A stretch of 64,000 bases of DNA from JAGNRR01 sp964409905 (GCA_964409905.1 CAYPET010000003.1:1-64000), one strand, 5' to 3'. Positions 16,820 through 25,467 are shown, counted from the first letter of the stretch. Notes: a model not told the origin generated them from the letters alone. Translations and numbers: made by a program.

Positions 16820-17478
16820 TGTATATTCACAAAGAAGGCAAAAATTATGTCGCCATCGGTATCATTCTATTCAGTAGCCTCAACCTATTGAATTACTTTT
16901 TTCTTGCCAGTATCAGTTGGCTATATTATCCTATATTATTTATCACCTTCTTACTCCTTGTGTGGGTATTTTGGTTTTTCCGAATACCTAACCGTCTTCC
17001 TCTTACTGATGCAAATCTGCTTATATCTCCCTGTGATGGTAAAGTAGTAGTGATAGAGGAAGTTGAGGAAACTGAGTACTTTAAAGACAGAAGAATACAG
17101 GTATCCATATTTATGTCACCGCTAAACGTTCATGTGAACCGATATCCTTTATCGGGTGAGGTTGTGTATACCAAATATCACCCTGGGAAATACCTGGTAG
17201 CTTGGCATCCAAAATCTTCTACGGAGAATGAACGGAGCACAGTCGTACTGCGCAATCAAAAAGCTGCAGTCCTTTTGCGACAAATAGCCGGCGCCGTGGC
17301 CCGTCGCATAGTAACCTACGCAAAAATGGGTGATACAGTTGAGCAAAATGATGAATTGGGCTTTATCAAATTTGGGAGTCGGGTGGATTTATTTTTACCG
17401 CTGGATATTACACTATCTATAAAGATTGGGGATACCGTACAGAATCAAACCAGCATCATCGGAAAATTTGAAAGCTAA
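16819..17478 (+). CDS. psd: Phosphatidylserine decarboxylase (short form)
   Basis: A 219-aa proenzyme that converts phosphatidylserine to phosphatidylethanolamine. Two membrane segments at the N-terminus (about 12-55) precede the catalytic part. Family motifs include SPCDGKV, SIFMSPLNVHVNRYP (His essential), TVVLRNQ and the self-cleavage site GFIKFGSRVD (about 188-197). Cleavage between G and S yields the pyruvoyl group; the FGSR version is that of the short Psd form in many bacteria. It completes the plsY-cdsA-pssA-psd set in this region. Its stop overlaps the ybeY start. Confidence 0.94.
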   Translation: MYIHKEGKNYVAIGIILFSSLNLLNYFFLASISWLYYPILFITFLLLVWVFWFFRIPNRLPLTDANLLISPCDGKVVVIEEVEETEYFKDRRIQVSIFMSPLNVHVNRYPLSGEVVYTKYHPGKYLVAWHPKSSTENERSTVVLRNQKAAVLLRQIAGAVARRIVTYAKMGDTVEQNDELGFIKFGSRVDLFLPLDITLSIKIGDTVQNQTSIIGKFES

Positions 17479-17918
17479 TGCAACGTTGTAGTTTTCATGA
17501 TTATGATATTCGCAGTGGCATAAAACACAAACGAAAAATCGCACTGCTTGTAAAACAGATATTAAGCAAAAAGAAGTCAGAATATAATATCAATTACATT
17601 TTTTGTTCGGACGATTATTTACTCGGGATTAATAATCAATACCTAAAACACAATACCCTTACTGATATCATAACTTTTGATTTATCAACTGCGGATAGCC
17701 CCGTTTTAATAGCCGATATTTATATCAGCATTGAACGAGTAGAGGACAATGCACAAAAATTTGAAAAGCCATTTACCGAAGAGCTACTGCGGGTAGTGGT
17801 GCATGGCATTTTGCACCTACTAGGTTATAAAGACAAAACAAAAGAGCAAAAACTTACTATGAGACGCCTGGAAACCCGTTGGATAAACTATTACATTAAG
17901 AATATTTTGCCACTATAA
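17478..17918 (+). CDS. ybeY: Endoribonuclease YbeY (rRNA maturation)
   Basis: A 146-aa zinc-dependent RNase acting on 16S rRNA 3' maturation and ribosome quality control. The core LRVVVHGILHLLGYKDKT (about 106-123) holds the first two metal-binding His of the HGxLHLxGYxH motif. The position of the third His is occupied by D/K, a variant I know from other Bacteroidota. Upstream TDIITFDLS is the second conserved segment. The ATG overlaps the psd TAA. Confidence 0.9.
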   Translation: MQRCSFHDYDIRSGIKHKRKIALLVKQILSKKKSEYNINYIFCSDDYLLGINNQYLKHNTLTDIITFDLSTADSPVLIADIYISIERVEDNAQKFEKPFTEELLRVVVHGILHLLGYKDKTKEQKLTMRRLETRWINYYIKNILPL

Positions 17919-17968
17919 TCTTTTGTCACAAGGTCAATCAATTTACCTTTAGTTCTTTAAACTCGCAT

Positions 17969-19051
17969 ATGTCTTTTAATAATAATTATGTTGCCATCAT
18001 GGCTGGTGGAATTGGAAGTAGATTTTGGCCGATTAGTCGAAACAACTACCCCAAACAATTCCTTGATATACTGGGCACCGGCAAATCATTGATTCAATGG
18101 ACTTACGAACGGTTCAAGAATATATGTCCCGAGGAAAATATTTTTATAATTACCAATAGTAATTACATACCCACGCTACAAGAACAATTACCTAATGTAG
18201 ACCAAAAAAATATTATCTCTGAACCTTCTCGAAAAAATACAGCACCATGCGCTGCTTATTTTGCACACAAGTTATACGCTATCAATCCAAATGCGAATAT
18301 TATTATGTCTCCCGCCGACCATCTCATCTTTGATGAGCGAAAATTTGAACGGGACATTTTAGATGCGCTTGATTATGTTGGATCAAATGATTTACTCGTC
18401 ACCCTTGGAATAAAGCCCACCCGCCCCGATACCGGTTATGGCTATATTCAGTATGACACGACCAAAAAAAATGGTCGGTTTTATGCCGTTAAAACTTTTA
18501 CCGAAAAACCAAATCTGGAATTGGCCGAAACCTTTGTTCGCAGTGGTGATTTTTTATGGAACGCAGGCATCTTTGTTTGGAATGTAAAAACAATTATCGA
18601 TGCTTTTGAAGCTCACTTGCCTGAGTTGAACGACATCTTTCAACAGGTAAAGACGTATAACACGGCCGAAGAGACTAAAGATATTGCCAAAGCATACCCC
18701 CAGTGCACTAATGTCTCATTAGATTATGGTATTATGGAAAAAGCAAAAAATGTTCATGTTATACCATCTTACTTTGGTTGGTCCGACCTTGGTACTTGGA
18801 ATAGTGCCTACGAAAATTCGGACAAGGATTATCTCGGCAATGCTGTCTACGGTAAAAATGTAATGATTATTGATGCCTCTCAATGTATGATAAAAAGCCC
18901 TGACGAGAAGTTAGTATTAATACAAGGCTTAGAAAACTTTATTGTAGTGGATACGAAAGACGTTTTACTAATATGTGAACGTAATCGAGAGCAACAAATA
19001 AAAGATTATGTGGCAGAAGTCAAACGTAATAAAGGTGAAAAATTCTTGTAG
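17969..19051 (+). CDS. manC: Mannose-1-phosphate guanylyltransferase
   Basis: A 360-aa nucleotidyltransferase forming GDP-mannose from GTP and mannose-1-phosphate, for polysaccharide or glycolipid synthesis. N-terminal signature MAGGIGSRFWPISR with PKQFLDILG; then SPADHLI, FTEKP and WNAGIFVW. The length fits the single-domain form without the phosphomannose isomerase tail found in the long ManC/AlgA proteins. It sits 50 bp after ybeY and 4 bp before the aminotransferase, suggesting one transcript with the latter. A weak -7 box (TACCTTTA) lies at 17944-17951. Confidence 0.94.
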   Translation: MSFNNNYVAIMAGGIGSRFWPISRNNYPKQFLDILGTGKSLIQWTYERFKNICPEENIFIITNSNYIPTLQEQLPNVDQKNIISEPSRKNTAPCAAYFAHKLYAINPNANIIMSPADHLIFDERKFERDILDALDYVGSNDLLVTLGIKPTRPDTGYGYIQYDTTKKNGRFYAVKTFTEKPNLELAETFVRSGDFLWNAGIFVWNVKTIIDAFEAHLPELNDIFQQVKTYNTAEETKDIAKAYPQCTNVSLDYGIMEKAKNVHVIPSYFGWSDLGTWNSAYENSDKDYLGNAVYGKNVMIIDASQCMIKSPDEKLVLIQGLENFIVVDTKDVLLICERNREQQIKDYVAEVKRNKGEKFL

Positions 19052-19055
19052 ATAG

Positions 19056-20189
19056 ATGCCGAATAACGTCACTATTTTCACCGAAATGAGCGCATTAGCG
19101 CAAAAGCATAATGCCATTAACTTATCGCAAGGTTTTCCTGATTTCGAATTAGATAACCGGCTGGGGCAGTATCTAAAAGAAGGGTTTGAGCAAGGCTACA
19201 ATCAATATGCACCTATGGCTGGCCTGTCATATTTACAAGAAATCATTGCCGAACAAAAACGCGAAAAATATGGCCGAGCAATCACTGGTCAACAAAATAT
19301 TACCATTACTCCCGGAGCAACCTATGGCATTTATTGTGCATTAGCATCATTTATTCAGCATGGTGATGAGGTAGTAATTTTCGAACCAGCCTATGATAGT
19401 TATGCGCCGAATATTATTCAACTTGGCGGACGGGTAGTCCGAATACCATTGAATAAAAATAATTTTAAGGTAAACTGGCAACTAGTAGCTGATACAATAA
19501 CTATTCAGACGAAATGTATCATCATCAATTCGCCACATAACCCTACCGGCACTGTTTGGTCTGAGGATGATTTTCTCCAACTAAAACGAATAACACGAAA
19601 CACAGATATCCGTATCATATCGGATGAGGTGTATGAATATTTAACTTTTGATGGCAGTGCACATTTTAGTATACTGAAAGACGAAGAGTTATTCACCAAG
19701 TCATATATCATTTTTTCATTTGGCAAAATGATACAAGCCACGGGGTGGAAAATTGGTTATGTGATAGCCCCAAAAAAATTAACAGACGCTTTTCGTAATA
19801 AGCATCAGTACATAGCCTTTTCAGTTAATTCTATTGCGCAATATGCCATAGGCAAATTTTTACGAAACTATACCCAGCTGGACCAACTTGCTCCTTTCTT
19901 TGAAGCCAAAAGAGACCTTATGCTCTCGGAGTTTGAAAAATTACCATTGAAGGTGCCATTTGTAAGTAGTGGTAGTTATTTTCAACTCTTCAGCTTTGAA
20001 GGGGTCAGCGAGTTATCAGATCGTGAATTTGCTAAAATGCTGACCACTGAAGTCAAGGTGGCAGCAATACCAATCAGTCCATTCTATTTAAACGGTTCAG
20101 ATGAAAAACTACTACGATTTTGTTTCGCAAAGAAAGACGAGACAATTCGGGCAGCTGCGGCTAATCTTCATTCCTTTTTCAATCAATAA
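19056..20189 (+). CDS. Methionine/aromatic aminotransferase, class I
   Basis: A 377-aa PLP enzyme of the fold-type I aminotransferases, closest in pattern to methionine aminotransferase YbdL/kynurenine aminotransferase. Evidence: INLSQGFPDFE at the N-terminus, NSPHNPTGTVW (about 165-175), SDEVYEYL and the PLP lysine in SFGKMIQATGWKIGY (about 226-240). The final LRFCFAK holds the carboxylate-binding Arg. It likely transaminates methionine (salvage) or aromatic amino acids; sequence alone does not decide. It ends at a shared terminator with hup. Confidence 0.88.
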   Translation: MPNNVTIFTEMSALAQKHNAINLSQGFPDFELDNRLGQYLKEGFEQGYNQYAPMAGLSYLQEIIAEQKREKYGRAITGQQNITITPGATYGIYCALASFIQHGDEVVIFEPAYDSYAPNIIQLGGRVVRIPLNKNNFKVNWQLVADTITIQTKCIIINSPHNPTGTVWSEDDFLQLKRITRNTDIRIISDEVYEYLTFDGSAHFSILKDEELFTKSYIIFSFGKMIQATGWKIGYVIAPKKLTDAFRNKHQYIAFSVNSIAQYAIGKFLRNYTQLDQLAPFFEAKRDLMLSEFEKLPLKVPFVSSGSYFQLFSFEGVSELSDREFAKMLTTEVKVAAIPISPFYLNGSDEKLLRFCFAKKDETIRAAAANLHSFFNQ

Positions 20190-20215
20190 AAAAACGCCCT
20201 GAAAAATTCAGGGCG
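20188..20215 (-). terminator. Intrinsic terminator of hup (bidirectional)
   Basis: The perfect 9-bp hairpin CGCCCTGAA-AAA-TTCAGGGCG lies at 20195-20215. On the minus strand it is followed by seven T (20194-20188), ending the HU transcript. It may also stop the opposing aminotransferase transcript. Confidence 0.88.
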
Positions 20216-20240
20216 CTAGAATGTTTTGCGGGCAAAATTA

Positions 20241-20522
20241 TTATTTACCACCGTTTACTCGGCTGCTCAAATCTTTACCTGCTTTAAACTTCGCTACTTT
20301 TTTTGCAGCAATTTTAATTTCTTTTCCAGTTTGAGGATTTCGGCCAACACGTGCAGCTCTTTTGGATATTGAGAAAGTACCAAAGCCTACAAGCGTTACT
20401 TTATCTCCTTTTTTTAATGTTTTTGTTACTGCTTCGCAGAAAGCATCTAAAGCTGCACCAGCTTGAGCTTTTGTGCAATCAGCGGCACCTGCCATTTGAT
20501 CAATTAGTTCTGATTTGTTCAT
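20241..20522 (-). CDS. hup: HU-family DNA-binding protein
   Basis: A 93-aa histone-like nucleoid protein. It begins MNKSELIDQMAG and has the beta-arm region VTLVGFGTFSISKRAARVGRNP followed by TGKEIKIAAKKVAKFKAG. The arm contains the RxGRNPQTG motif that inserts into the minor groove. Normal length. It is a single gene between terminator 20188-20215 and its own promoter (TACTTTCG, 20559-20552). Confidence 0.97.
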   Translation of the reverse strand: MNKSELIDQMAGAADCTKAQAGAALDAFCEAVTKTLKKGDKVTLVGFGTFSISKRAARVGRNPQTGKEIKIAAKKVAKFKAGKDLSSRVNGGK

Positions 20523-20551
20523 AATGAATTTTATTTAGATTTACAATGTAA

Positions 20552-20559
20552 CGAAAGTA
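20552..20559 (-). promoter_or_regulatory. Probable -7 box of hup
   Basis: TACTTTCG on the minus strand, one mismatch from TAnnTTTG, 29 nt before the hup ATG. A TTG lies further upstream at a short spacing, so the -33 assignment is uncertain. Confidence 0.4.
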
Positions 20560-20644
20560 AGGGATTTGTACAACATTTTCGAATTTAATTTTGGCTGAAA
20601 CGCAGTACAGCAAAGGATTTACACAAATTATACACAGCAGCTTT

Positions 20645-20947
20645 TTATGTCATCTTCTTTAAAATAGAACGAAACGCTGTGAATTTATCACCAAATTTCA
20701 TCAATCCATCTTCACGCATTTTAGAAGCGAATTCATTAATATAGCGTTCATAATCTGCTTCAGAGTTCGCAAAATACTGAGCCACAAAAGTTCGATGTTC
20801 ATCCACTTTTGGATCGAGTAATTCAAAAAAAGAATAACCAGTAAAGCAACCTGTGTCTACTACTTCAGGCATGTGGCTCTGAATCCATGTTAGCCAATCT
20901 TCTAAAATGTCATTATCTACTTTTACGGTAACGTTATATACTATCAT
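20645..20947 (-). CDS. DUF4286 family protein
   Basis: A 100-aa soluble protein matching DUF4286, a small dimeric alpha/beta-barrel-like family common in Bacteroidota. It starts MIVYNVTVKVD and contains CFTGYSFFELL and FVAQYFAN. No function is known. The start at 20947 leaves 5 bp to the stop of exonuclease III upstream, so the two genes form one unit. Confidence 0.85.
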   Translation of the reverse strand: MIVYNVTVKVDNDILEDWLTWIQSHMPEVVDTGCFTGYSFFELLDPKVDEHRTFVAQYFANSEADYERYINEFASKMREDGLMKFGDKFTAFRSILKKMT

Positions 20948-20952
20948 ATTTT

Positions 20953-21714
20953 TTAGCTTATTTCTACAAAAATCGGACAATGATCCGAGTGCATTACATC
21001 TGCTAGAATCCCAGCATCTTGCACCCTATCCATCATTTTTTCTGACACACTTATATAGTCTATCCGCCAACCTTTGTTATTAGCGCGTGCATTTGCCCGA
21101 TAACTCCACCATGTGTATTGATGCGGATGAGGATTGATTAGCCTAAAGGTGTCAACAAACCCGCTATCAAAGAATAAGTCCATCCATTCTCTTTCCTCTG
21201 GCAGAAATCCACTACTATTTTTATTTCGTATCGGGTCATGAATATCAATGGGCTTGTGACAAATATTGTAGTCCCCAACAATAATAATATTTTCAGTTTG
21301 CGCTCTTAGGGTCTGGGAAAAATGAAGATATTCATCTAAAAATTCCATTTTATAGGCCTGACGCTCATCTCCACTACTCCCCGAAGGAAAATATGTATTC
21401 ACCAGTTTGAAATTATTCAAGTTGGCTTGTATCGTTCTACCTTCCATATCAGCCTGCTTATTGTTCATGCCAAATATCACTTCGTCGATGGGTTCTTTAT
21501 AGAGTATACCAACGCCACTATATCCTTTTTTTTGGGCAGGAAACCAATGACTTTTATAACCAATATTTTCAAAATCAGTTACGGGTATATCTGCCAAATT
21601 TGCCTTTATCTCTTGAAAGCAATAAACATCAGCATTATCTTCTGTAATCCATTCCAGCAAACCTTTTCGCATTGCTGCACGGATGCCATTCACGTTGTAA
21701 GAAACTATACGCAT
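20953..21714 (-). CDS. xth: Exodeoxyribonuclease III
   Basis: A 253-aa endonuclease/exonuclease/phosphatase-fold enzyme that cuts DNA at abasic sites and degrades 3' ends during base excision repair. The active-site set is visible: MRIVSYNVNGIRAA (Asn), CFQEIKA (metal-binding Glu), GVGILYKEP, VGDYNICH (catalytic Asp/Asn), GWRIDYIS and the final SDHCPI with the catalytic Asp-His pair. Full family length. Confidence 0.95.
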   Translation of the reverse strand: MRIVSYNVNGIRAAMRKGLLEWITEDNADVYCFQEIKANLADIPVTDFENIGYKSHWFPAQKKGYSGVGILYKEPIDEVIFGMNNKQADMEGRTIQANLNNFKLVNTYFPSGSSGDERQAYKMEFLDEYLHFSQTLRAQTENIIIVGDYNICHKPIDIHDPIRNKNSSGFLPEEREWMDLFFDSGFVDTFRLINPHPHQYTWWSYRANARANNKGWRIDYISVSEKMMDRVQDAGILADVMHSDHCPIFVEIS

Positions 21715-21730
21715 GTAGGTGCTAAAATAA

Positions 21731-21759
21731 AAAAGGTCACGCGTTGAGCGTGACCTTTT
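21731..21759 (-). terminator. Intrinsic terminator after the T9SS cargo gene
   Basis: The stem AAAAGGTCACGC / GCGTGACCTTTT (12 bp) with loop GTTGA ends, on the minus strand, in a T-rich tract. It lies 20 bp beyond the stop at 21780 and just upstream of the exonuclease III start. Confidence 0.85.
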
Positions 21760-21779
21760 CTGATTTTATTGATAAAAAA

Positions 21780-22499
21780 TTATTGTTTTGTGATTTTGGT
21801 AACACCCAATACTTTACCTGCAGCATTCTTATACTGCAATATGTAGATGCCTTTTGGCAAAGTATTTAACGACATTTGATATACAGAACCATTGGCACTG
21901 TTGATATTCATGCGTTGGATTTGTTTACCAATTATGTTGCTCAAATGAATTGATTTAACATTTTTATCCTGAACATTAAAATTGAGCATATTGTGCGTGG
22001 GGTTAGGATAAACGTCTACCAAATTCACTTTATTGATTTTGGAGGTTGAATTCGGCCAGCAATTTAAATCGCTACCATCTGTATGGATTAAGTGAACAAA
22101 ATTTGTCGAAGCATCCCCTTGACGACGAAACTCCACATATATATCAGAACAGCCTTGGCTGGCAGCAGCAGGACGGCGCATTTCGATATACAATTCCTCT
22201 GTTTTGTTAGCTGCTATATCGGCCTTGTGCCAGTTAAAATCATTGAATAAATAACAATTTCTCCAATCACAAACCCCTGGAGCAGTCCAATCACTTGGCT
22301 TATCCACAGAAACCAGGCGCCACTCAAAAGTGTCCACAGTAGAGGTATTGTTACTAATCTGAAACTTGGCCTTATGTGGCACATTGTCATCTTTCAAATT
22401 GTAATAAACAGTATCAGCACCAATGGTATAGGAAAATTGAGCATTTGAAATAAATCCAAACAGCATCAACGGAAGGATTGATAATATTATCTTTTTCAT
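21780..22499 (-). CDS. Secreted protein with T9SS type A sorting domain
   Basis: A 239-aa exported protein. The signal peptide is MKKIILSILPLMLFGFISNA. Residues about 21-160 are an unrecognised beta-rich domain with four cysteines (CDWRNC, GCSD, NCW). Residues about 165-239 are a T9SS C-terminal sorting domain: VYPNPTHNMLNF, then IIGKQIQRM, and PKGIYILQYKN ending in TKITKQ. The protein should be exported by Sec and then moved across the outer membrane by the type IX system and attached or released. The start at 22499 is set by the signal peptide; the longer frame upstream overlaps prmC. Confidence 0.85.
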   Translation of the reverse strand: MKKIILSILPLMLFGFISNAQFSYTIGADTVYYNLKDDNVPHKAKFQISNNTSTVDTFEWRLVSVDKPSDWTAPGVCDWRNCYLFNDFNWHKADIAANKTEELYIEMRRPAAASQGCSDIYVEFRRQGDASTNFVHLIHTDGSDLNCWPNSTSKINKVNLVDVYPNPTHNMLNFNVQDKNVKSIHLSNIIGKQIQRMNINSANGSVYQMSLNTLPKGIYILQYKNAAGKVLGVTKITKQ

Positions 22500-22626
22500 C
22501 TTTTCTGTATTTGTCGTGCAATTTAAGTTTTTATTAGGACTTGAGGCTGAATTAACAATAATTTTTACCTTTCCGTGATAATAATTATGATCCGACAATT
22601 CTATTCCGTTAGGATTATCCTGACAC

Positions 22627-23490
22627 TTATGCACTAATTTTCATCATCCTATTTTTACCGAACATATCCTTATTTATTCTGGCTTGGCAATTATTCAACT
22701 GCGCCAATTTAGCGACATCATGGGCATAGTCTTCATGTGCCTCAAAATACAAACGCCCACCACTCTGCAATTTTGGCAATGCAAAAGCTAAAATGGATTT
22801 ATAAAACTGCAAAGGGGCGTCCTCATCGGAGAACAAGGCCAAATGAGGCTCGAAATCCAATACCCGCTTTTCCAAAACTGAAGCTTCGTTTAATGGTATA
22901 TAAGGCGGATTGGAAACAATGATGTCAAAATCTCGTGCATTCAATCGAGTATTTAAAATATCATCTTGTCTAAAGGTAACATTTCTACCTAAGGATGCAT
23001 TGTTGGCCATGGCTACCTGAAGCGCTTTATCACTAATATCCGTTGCTGTTATCCGAGCGGCATCCAGTGCCGCATCTAATGTTATTGCAATACAACCACT
23101 TCCTGTACCAATATCCAATACACTCACCCCGGAATGCATATTATCTTTGATAATCCATTCTACCAGTTCCGCCGTTTCAGGTCGTGGAATAAGAACATGT
23201 TCATTGACCTTGAACTTTAAATTATTAAACCACTCGTATCCTAAAATATACTGAATTGGCATGTCCACCTGCAAGGCCGAGATATAATCGTTCCACTTTT
23301 TCTGCTCTATAATTATCTCGACCTGACAAGCCCAATCCAATCGGCTAAGGCCTTCATCTGCTAATAATCGAAAAAAAATATTATCCACTTCACTGACAGG
23401 CAAATGCCCATTAAGGCTATCACTAAACCATTTTTTTAGTTCATTTTTATTCCATGCTTTTTTCACTACGTAAACTCTTTGGGTAGCCAA
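22627..23490 (-). CDS. prmC: Release factor glutamine methyltransferase
   Basis: A 287-aa enzyme that methylates the GGQ glutamine of release factors RF1/RF2. The N-terminal helical domain is followed by QYILGYEWF, LIPRPETAELVEW, SAM motif VLDIGTGSGCIAITL, and the catalytic VSNPPYIP (NPPY). No ATG fits the start. TTG at 23490 gives the length quoted; GTG at 23466 (giving 279 aa) is equally plausible. The gene is divergent from recA, and a shared palindrome lies between them. Confidence 0.92.
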   Translation of the reverse strand: MATQRVYVVKKAWNKNELKKWFSDSLNGHLPVSEVDNIFFRLLADEGLSRLDWACQVEIIIEQKKWNDYISALQVDMPIQYILGYEWFNNLKFKVNEHVLIPRPETAELVEWIIKDNMHSGVSVLDIGTGSGCIAITLDAALDAARITATDISDKALQVAMANNASLGRNVTFRQDDILNTRLNARDFDIIVSNPPYIPLNEASVLEKRVLDFEPHLALFSDEDAPLQFYKSILAFALPKLQSGGRLYFEAHEDYAHDVAKLAQLNNCQARINKDMFGKNRMMKISA

Positions 23491-23495
23491 CCTGC

Positions 23496-23511
23496 TACAT
23501 TTGTAAATGTA
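23496..23511. promoter_or_regulatory. Palindrome over the recA -7 box
   Basis: TACATTTGTAAATGTA is an inverted repeat (7-bp arms TACATTT / AAATGTA, 2-bp centre). Its left half, TACATTTG, is an exact plus-strand -7 box for recA. Read from the other strand, the right half (TACATTTA) can serve prmC. A dimeric repressor bound here would block both promoters, so it is a candidate operator. Confidence 0.5.
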
Positions 23512-23544
23512 AATGAAATTGCTTTGTTTTGGTTAGTGGCGGTA

Positions 23545-23595
23545 TTTTCAACGAGGCAACTTACAAAGTTGCCTATCGTTGAGCCGCGTTGAAAA
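23545..23595 (+). promoter_or_regulatory. recA leader RNA with two exclusive hairpins
   Basis: Hairpin A pairs TCAACGA-GGCAACTT (23548-23562) with AAGTTGCC (23566-23573) and, after a TA bulge, TCGTTGA (23576-23582). Hairpin B pairs TTTTCAACG (23545-23553) with CGTTGAAAA (23587-23595). Both use the same left-arm bases, so only one can form fully. The element lies about 70 nt upstream of the recA ATG. No T-run follows, so it is not a plain terminator. Confidence 0.45.
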
Positions 23596-23662
23596 CAATC
23601 ATTCTGCTAGTACAAAAAAGCAAAGACATTCCAGTATATTTGAACAAATAAATAAGACAGAA

Positions 23663-24721
23663 ATGGCGGCAAAAGAAGCAAACGAAAAGAATGAAAAATT
23701 GAAGGCCCTGAAACTCACCATGGACAAAATTGATAAAGATTTTGGCAAAGGATCAGTAATGAAAATGGGTGATAAGGAAAATCAAGAAATTGAAAGTATT
23801 TCCACGGGCTCACTAGGCTTGGATATTGCATTAGGCATTGGCGGTTTTCCAAAAGGTAGAGTTATAGAAATTTATGGCCCAGAATCGAGCGGTAAAACCA
23901 CCGTTGCTATTCATGCCATAGCCGAAGCTCAAAAACAAGGTGGCATCTGCGCGTTTATAGATGCAGAACATGCCTTCGATCCCAGCTACGCAAAAAATCT
24001 AGGCGTGGATATTGAAAACCTCCTCATTTCGCAACCGGACTATGGAGAACAAGCACTTGAGATTGCAGACCGATTGATACTTTCGGGCGCGATTGATTTG
24101 GTTGTTATCGATTCTGTAGCAGCTCTCGTACCTAAAGGAGAATTGGAAGGCGAAATGGGTGATAGTAAAATGGGCTTACAGGCAAGATTGATGAGTCAGG
24201 CATTGCGTAAATTGACTGCCACTATCAACAAAACGGGTTGCTGTTGCATTTTCATTAACCAATTACGCGAAAAAATTGGTGTTATGTTTGGCAATCCCGA
24301 GACTACAACCGGAGGTAATGCCCTCAAGTTTTATGCTTCTGTGCGGCTGGACATTCGCCGGGCTACCCAAATAAAAGACGGCGAAGAAATCATTGGTAAC
24401 CGCACTCGAGTAAAAGTGGTAAAAAACAAAGTTGCGCCCCCATTTAGAAAAACAGAGTTTGACATTATGTACGGCCAGGGCATCAGTAAAGTTGGCGAAA
24501 TCATTGACCTTGGCGTAGAGCATGATATTATCAAAAAAAGTGGTAGCTGGTACAGCTACGGTGAAAATAAACTAGGACAAGGCCGCGATGCGGTAAAACA
24601 ACTACTTATTGATAACCCTGAACTTAGTGATGAAATCGAAAACAAAGTTCGACAAAAACTCAATGGTGCTTCAGTGGTAATGCACCTGCCCGATGAACCA
24701 GAAGAAGTTATTGCAGACTAA
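23663..24721 (+). CDS. recA: Recombinase RecA
   Basis: A 352-aa DNA strand-exchange ATPase. Walker A GPESSGKTT is at about 72-80, preceded by STGSLGLDIALGIGGFPKGR. The Walker B region is LVVIDSVAALVPKGELEGE, followed by the L2-region NQLREKIGVMFGNPETTTGG. The C-terminal tail is acidic (LPDEPEEVIAD). The ATG at 23663 is preferred; extending to TTG 23579 would run through the leader hairpins. It is a single gene with terminator at 24750-24772. Confidence 0.98.
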   Translation: MAAKEANEKNEKLKALKLTMDKIDKDFGKGSVMKMGDKENQEIESISTGSLGLDIALGIGGFPKGRVIEIYGPESSGKTTVAIHAIAEAQKQGGICAFIDAEHAFDPSYAKNLGVDIENLLISQPDYGEQALEIADRLILSGAIDLVVIDSVAALVPKGELEGEMGDSKMGLQARLMSQALRKLTATINKTGCCCIFINQLREKIGVMFGNPETTTGGNALKFYASVRLDIRRATQIKDGEEIIGNRTRVKVVKNKVAPPFRKTEFDIMYGQGISKVGEIIDLGVEHDIIKKSGSWYSYGENKLGQGRDAVKQLLIDNPELSDEIENKVRQKLNGASVVMHLPDEPEEVIAD

Positions 24722-24749
24722 TGTTACATTACGAAAAGCCATAAAAAAA

Positions 24750-24779
24750 GTCCGATGTTATCGGACTTTTTTCTTTTTT
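24750..24779 (+). terminator. Intrinsic terminator of recA (bidirectional)
   Basis: The stem GTCCGAT (24750-24756), loop GTT, ATCGGAC (24760-24766) and a long T-rich tail TTTTTTCTTTTTT. On the other strand seven T also follow the stem (24749-24743), so it can end rsmI too. Confidence 0.9.
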
Positions 24780-25443
24780 ATGCTTTACGAATTATCAGTA
24801 CCAGCTCACCCTTTACGGGCTTCGCAATCACTTGTTCCAATACCTCTTTAGCAGTACCTCTGATGTGTTCCTCAAATTTTTTAGAAATTTCACGTGACAA
24901 CGAAACCTGTGTATCCTCTCCAACTACCTCAGAAATTTGTTGTAAGGTTTTAGCAATACGATGCGGACTCTCGTAAAGCACCACCGTCCTTACTTCGTAC
25001 TTTAATTTTTCAAAAAAAGTCTTTCTACCTTTCTTTACAGGTGGAAACCCCAAAAACAAAAATTCGGTCAACGGAAAGCCACTGCATACGAGCGCCGGTA
25101 CAAATGCAGTTGCTCCCGGCAGACACTCCACCAAAACACCTTGGGCTACACACTCACGAACCAATAAAAACCCGGGATCAGAGATGCCAGGCGTGCCAGC
25201 GTCACTAATTACAGCTATTGTCATCCCACTTTTTATTTGAGCAACAATCGCCTCAACAGATTGATGTTCATTGTGCATATGGTATGATTTACATTTTGTG
25301 GTAATCTCAAAATGTTTCAACAGTTTGCCAGAGGTCCGTGTATCTTCAGCCAGTATCAAATCAGCCTCCTGCAACACGCGTACAGCACGAAAGGTCATAT
25401 CTTCTAAGTTGCCTATAGGCGTAGGTACTAAAAAAAGCTTCAT
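24778..25443 (-). CDS. rsmI: 16S rRNA C1402 2'-O-methyltransferase
   Basis: A 221-aa tetrapyrrole-methylase-fold enzyme that 2'-O-methylates C1402 of 16S rRNA in the ribosomal P site. It begins LFLVPTPIGNLEDMTFRA and has LAEDTRTS, DAGTPGISDPG, CLPGATAFVPALV and VLYESPHRI, all standard for RsmI. It lacks the C-terminal extension of the E. coli protein, which is common. Divergent from rel by 89 bp. Confidence 0.94.
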   Translation of the reverse strand: MKLFLVPTPIGNLEDMTFRAVRVLQEADLILAEDTRTSGKLLKHFEITTKCKSYHMHNEHQSVEAIVAQIKSGMTIAVISDAGTPGISDPGFLLVRECVAQGVLVECLPGATAFVPALVCSGFPLTEFLFLGFPPVKKGRKTFFEKLKYEVRTVVLYESPHRIAKTLQQISEVVGEDTQVSLSREISKKFEEHIRGTAKEVLEQVIAKPVKGELVLIIRKA

Positions 25444-25467
25444 TTCATCTACAAAGTAAGCTATTCA

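Noticed and set aside
17813..17830. Missing third His in the YbeY metal site as a sign of inactivity
   Set aside because: The GYKDKT variant is, to my knowledge, usual in Bacteroidota YbeY, so it is not a lesion specific to this gene.
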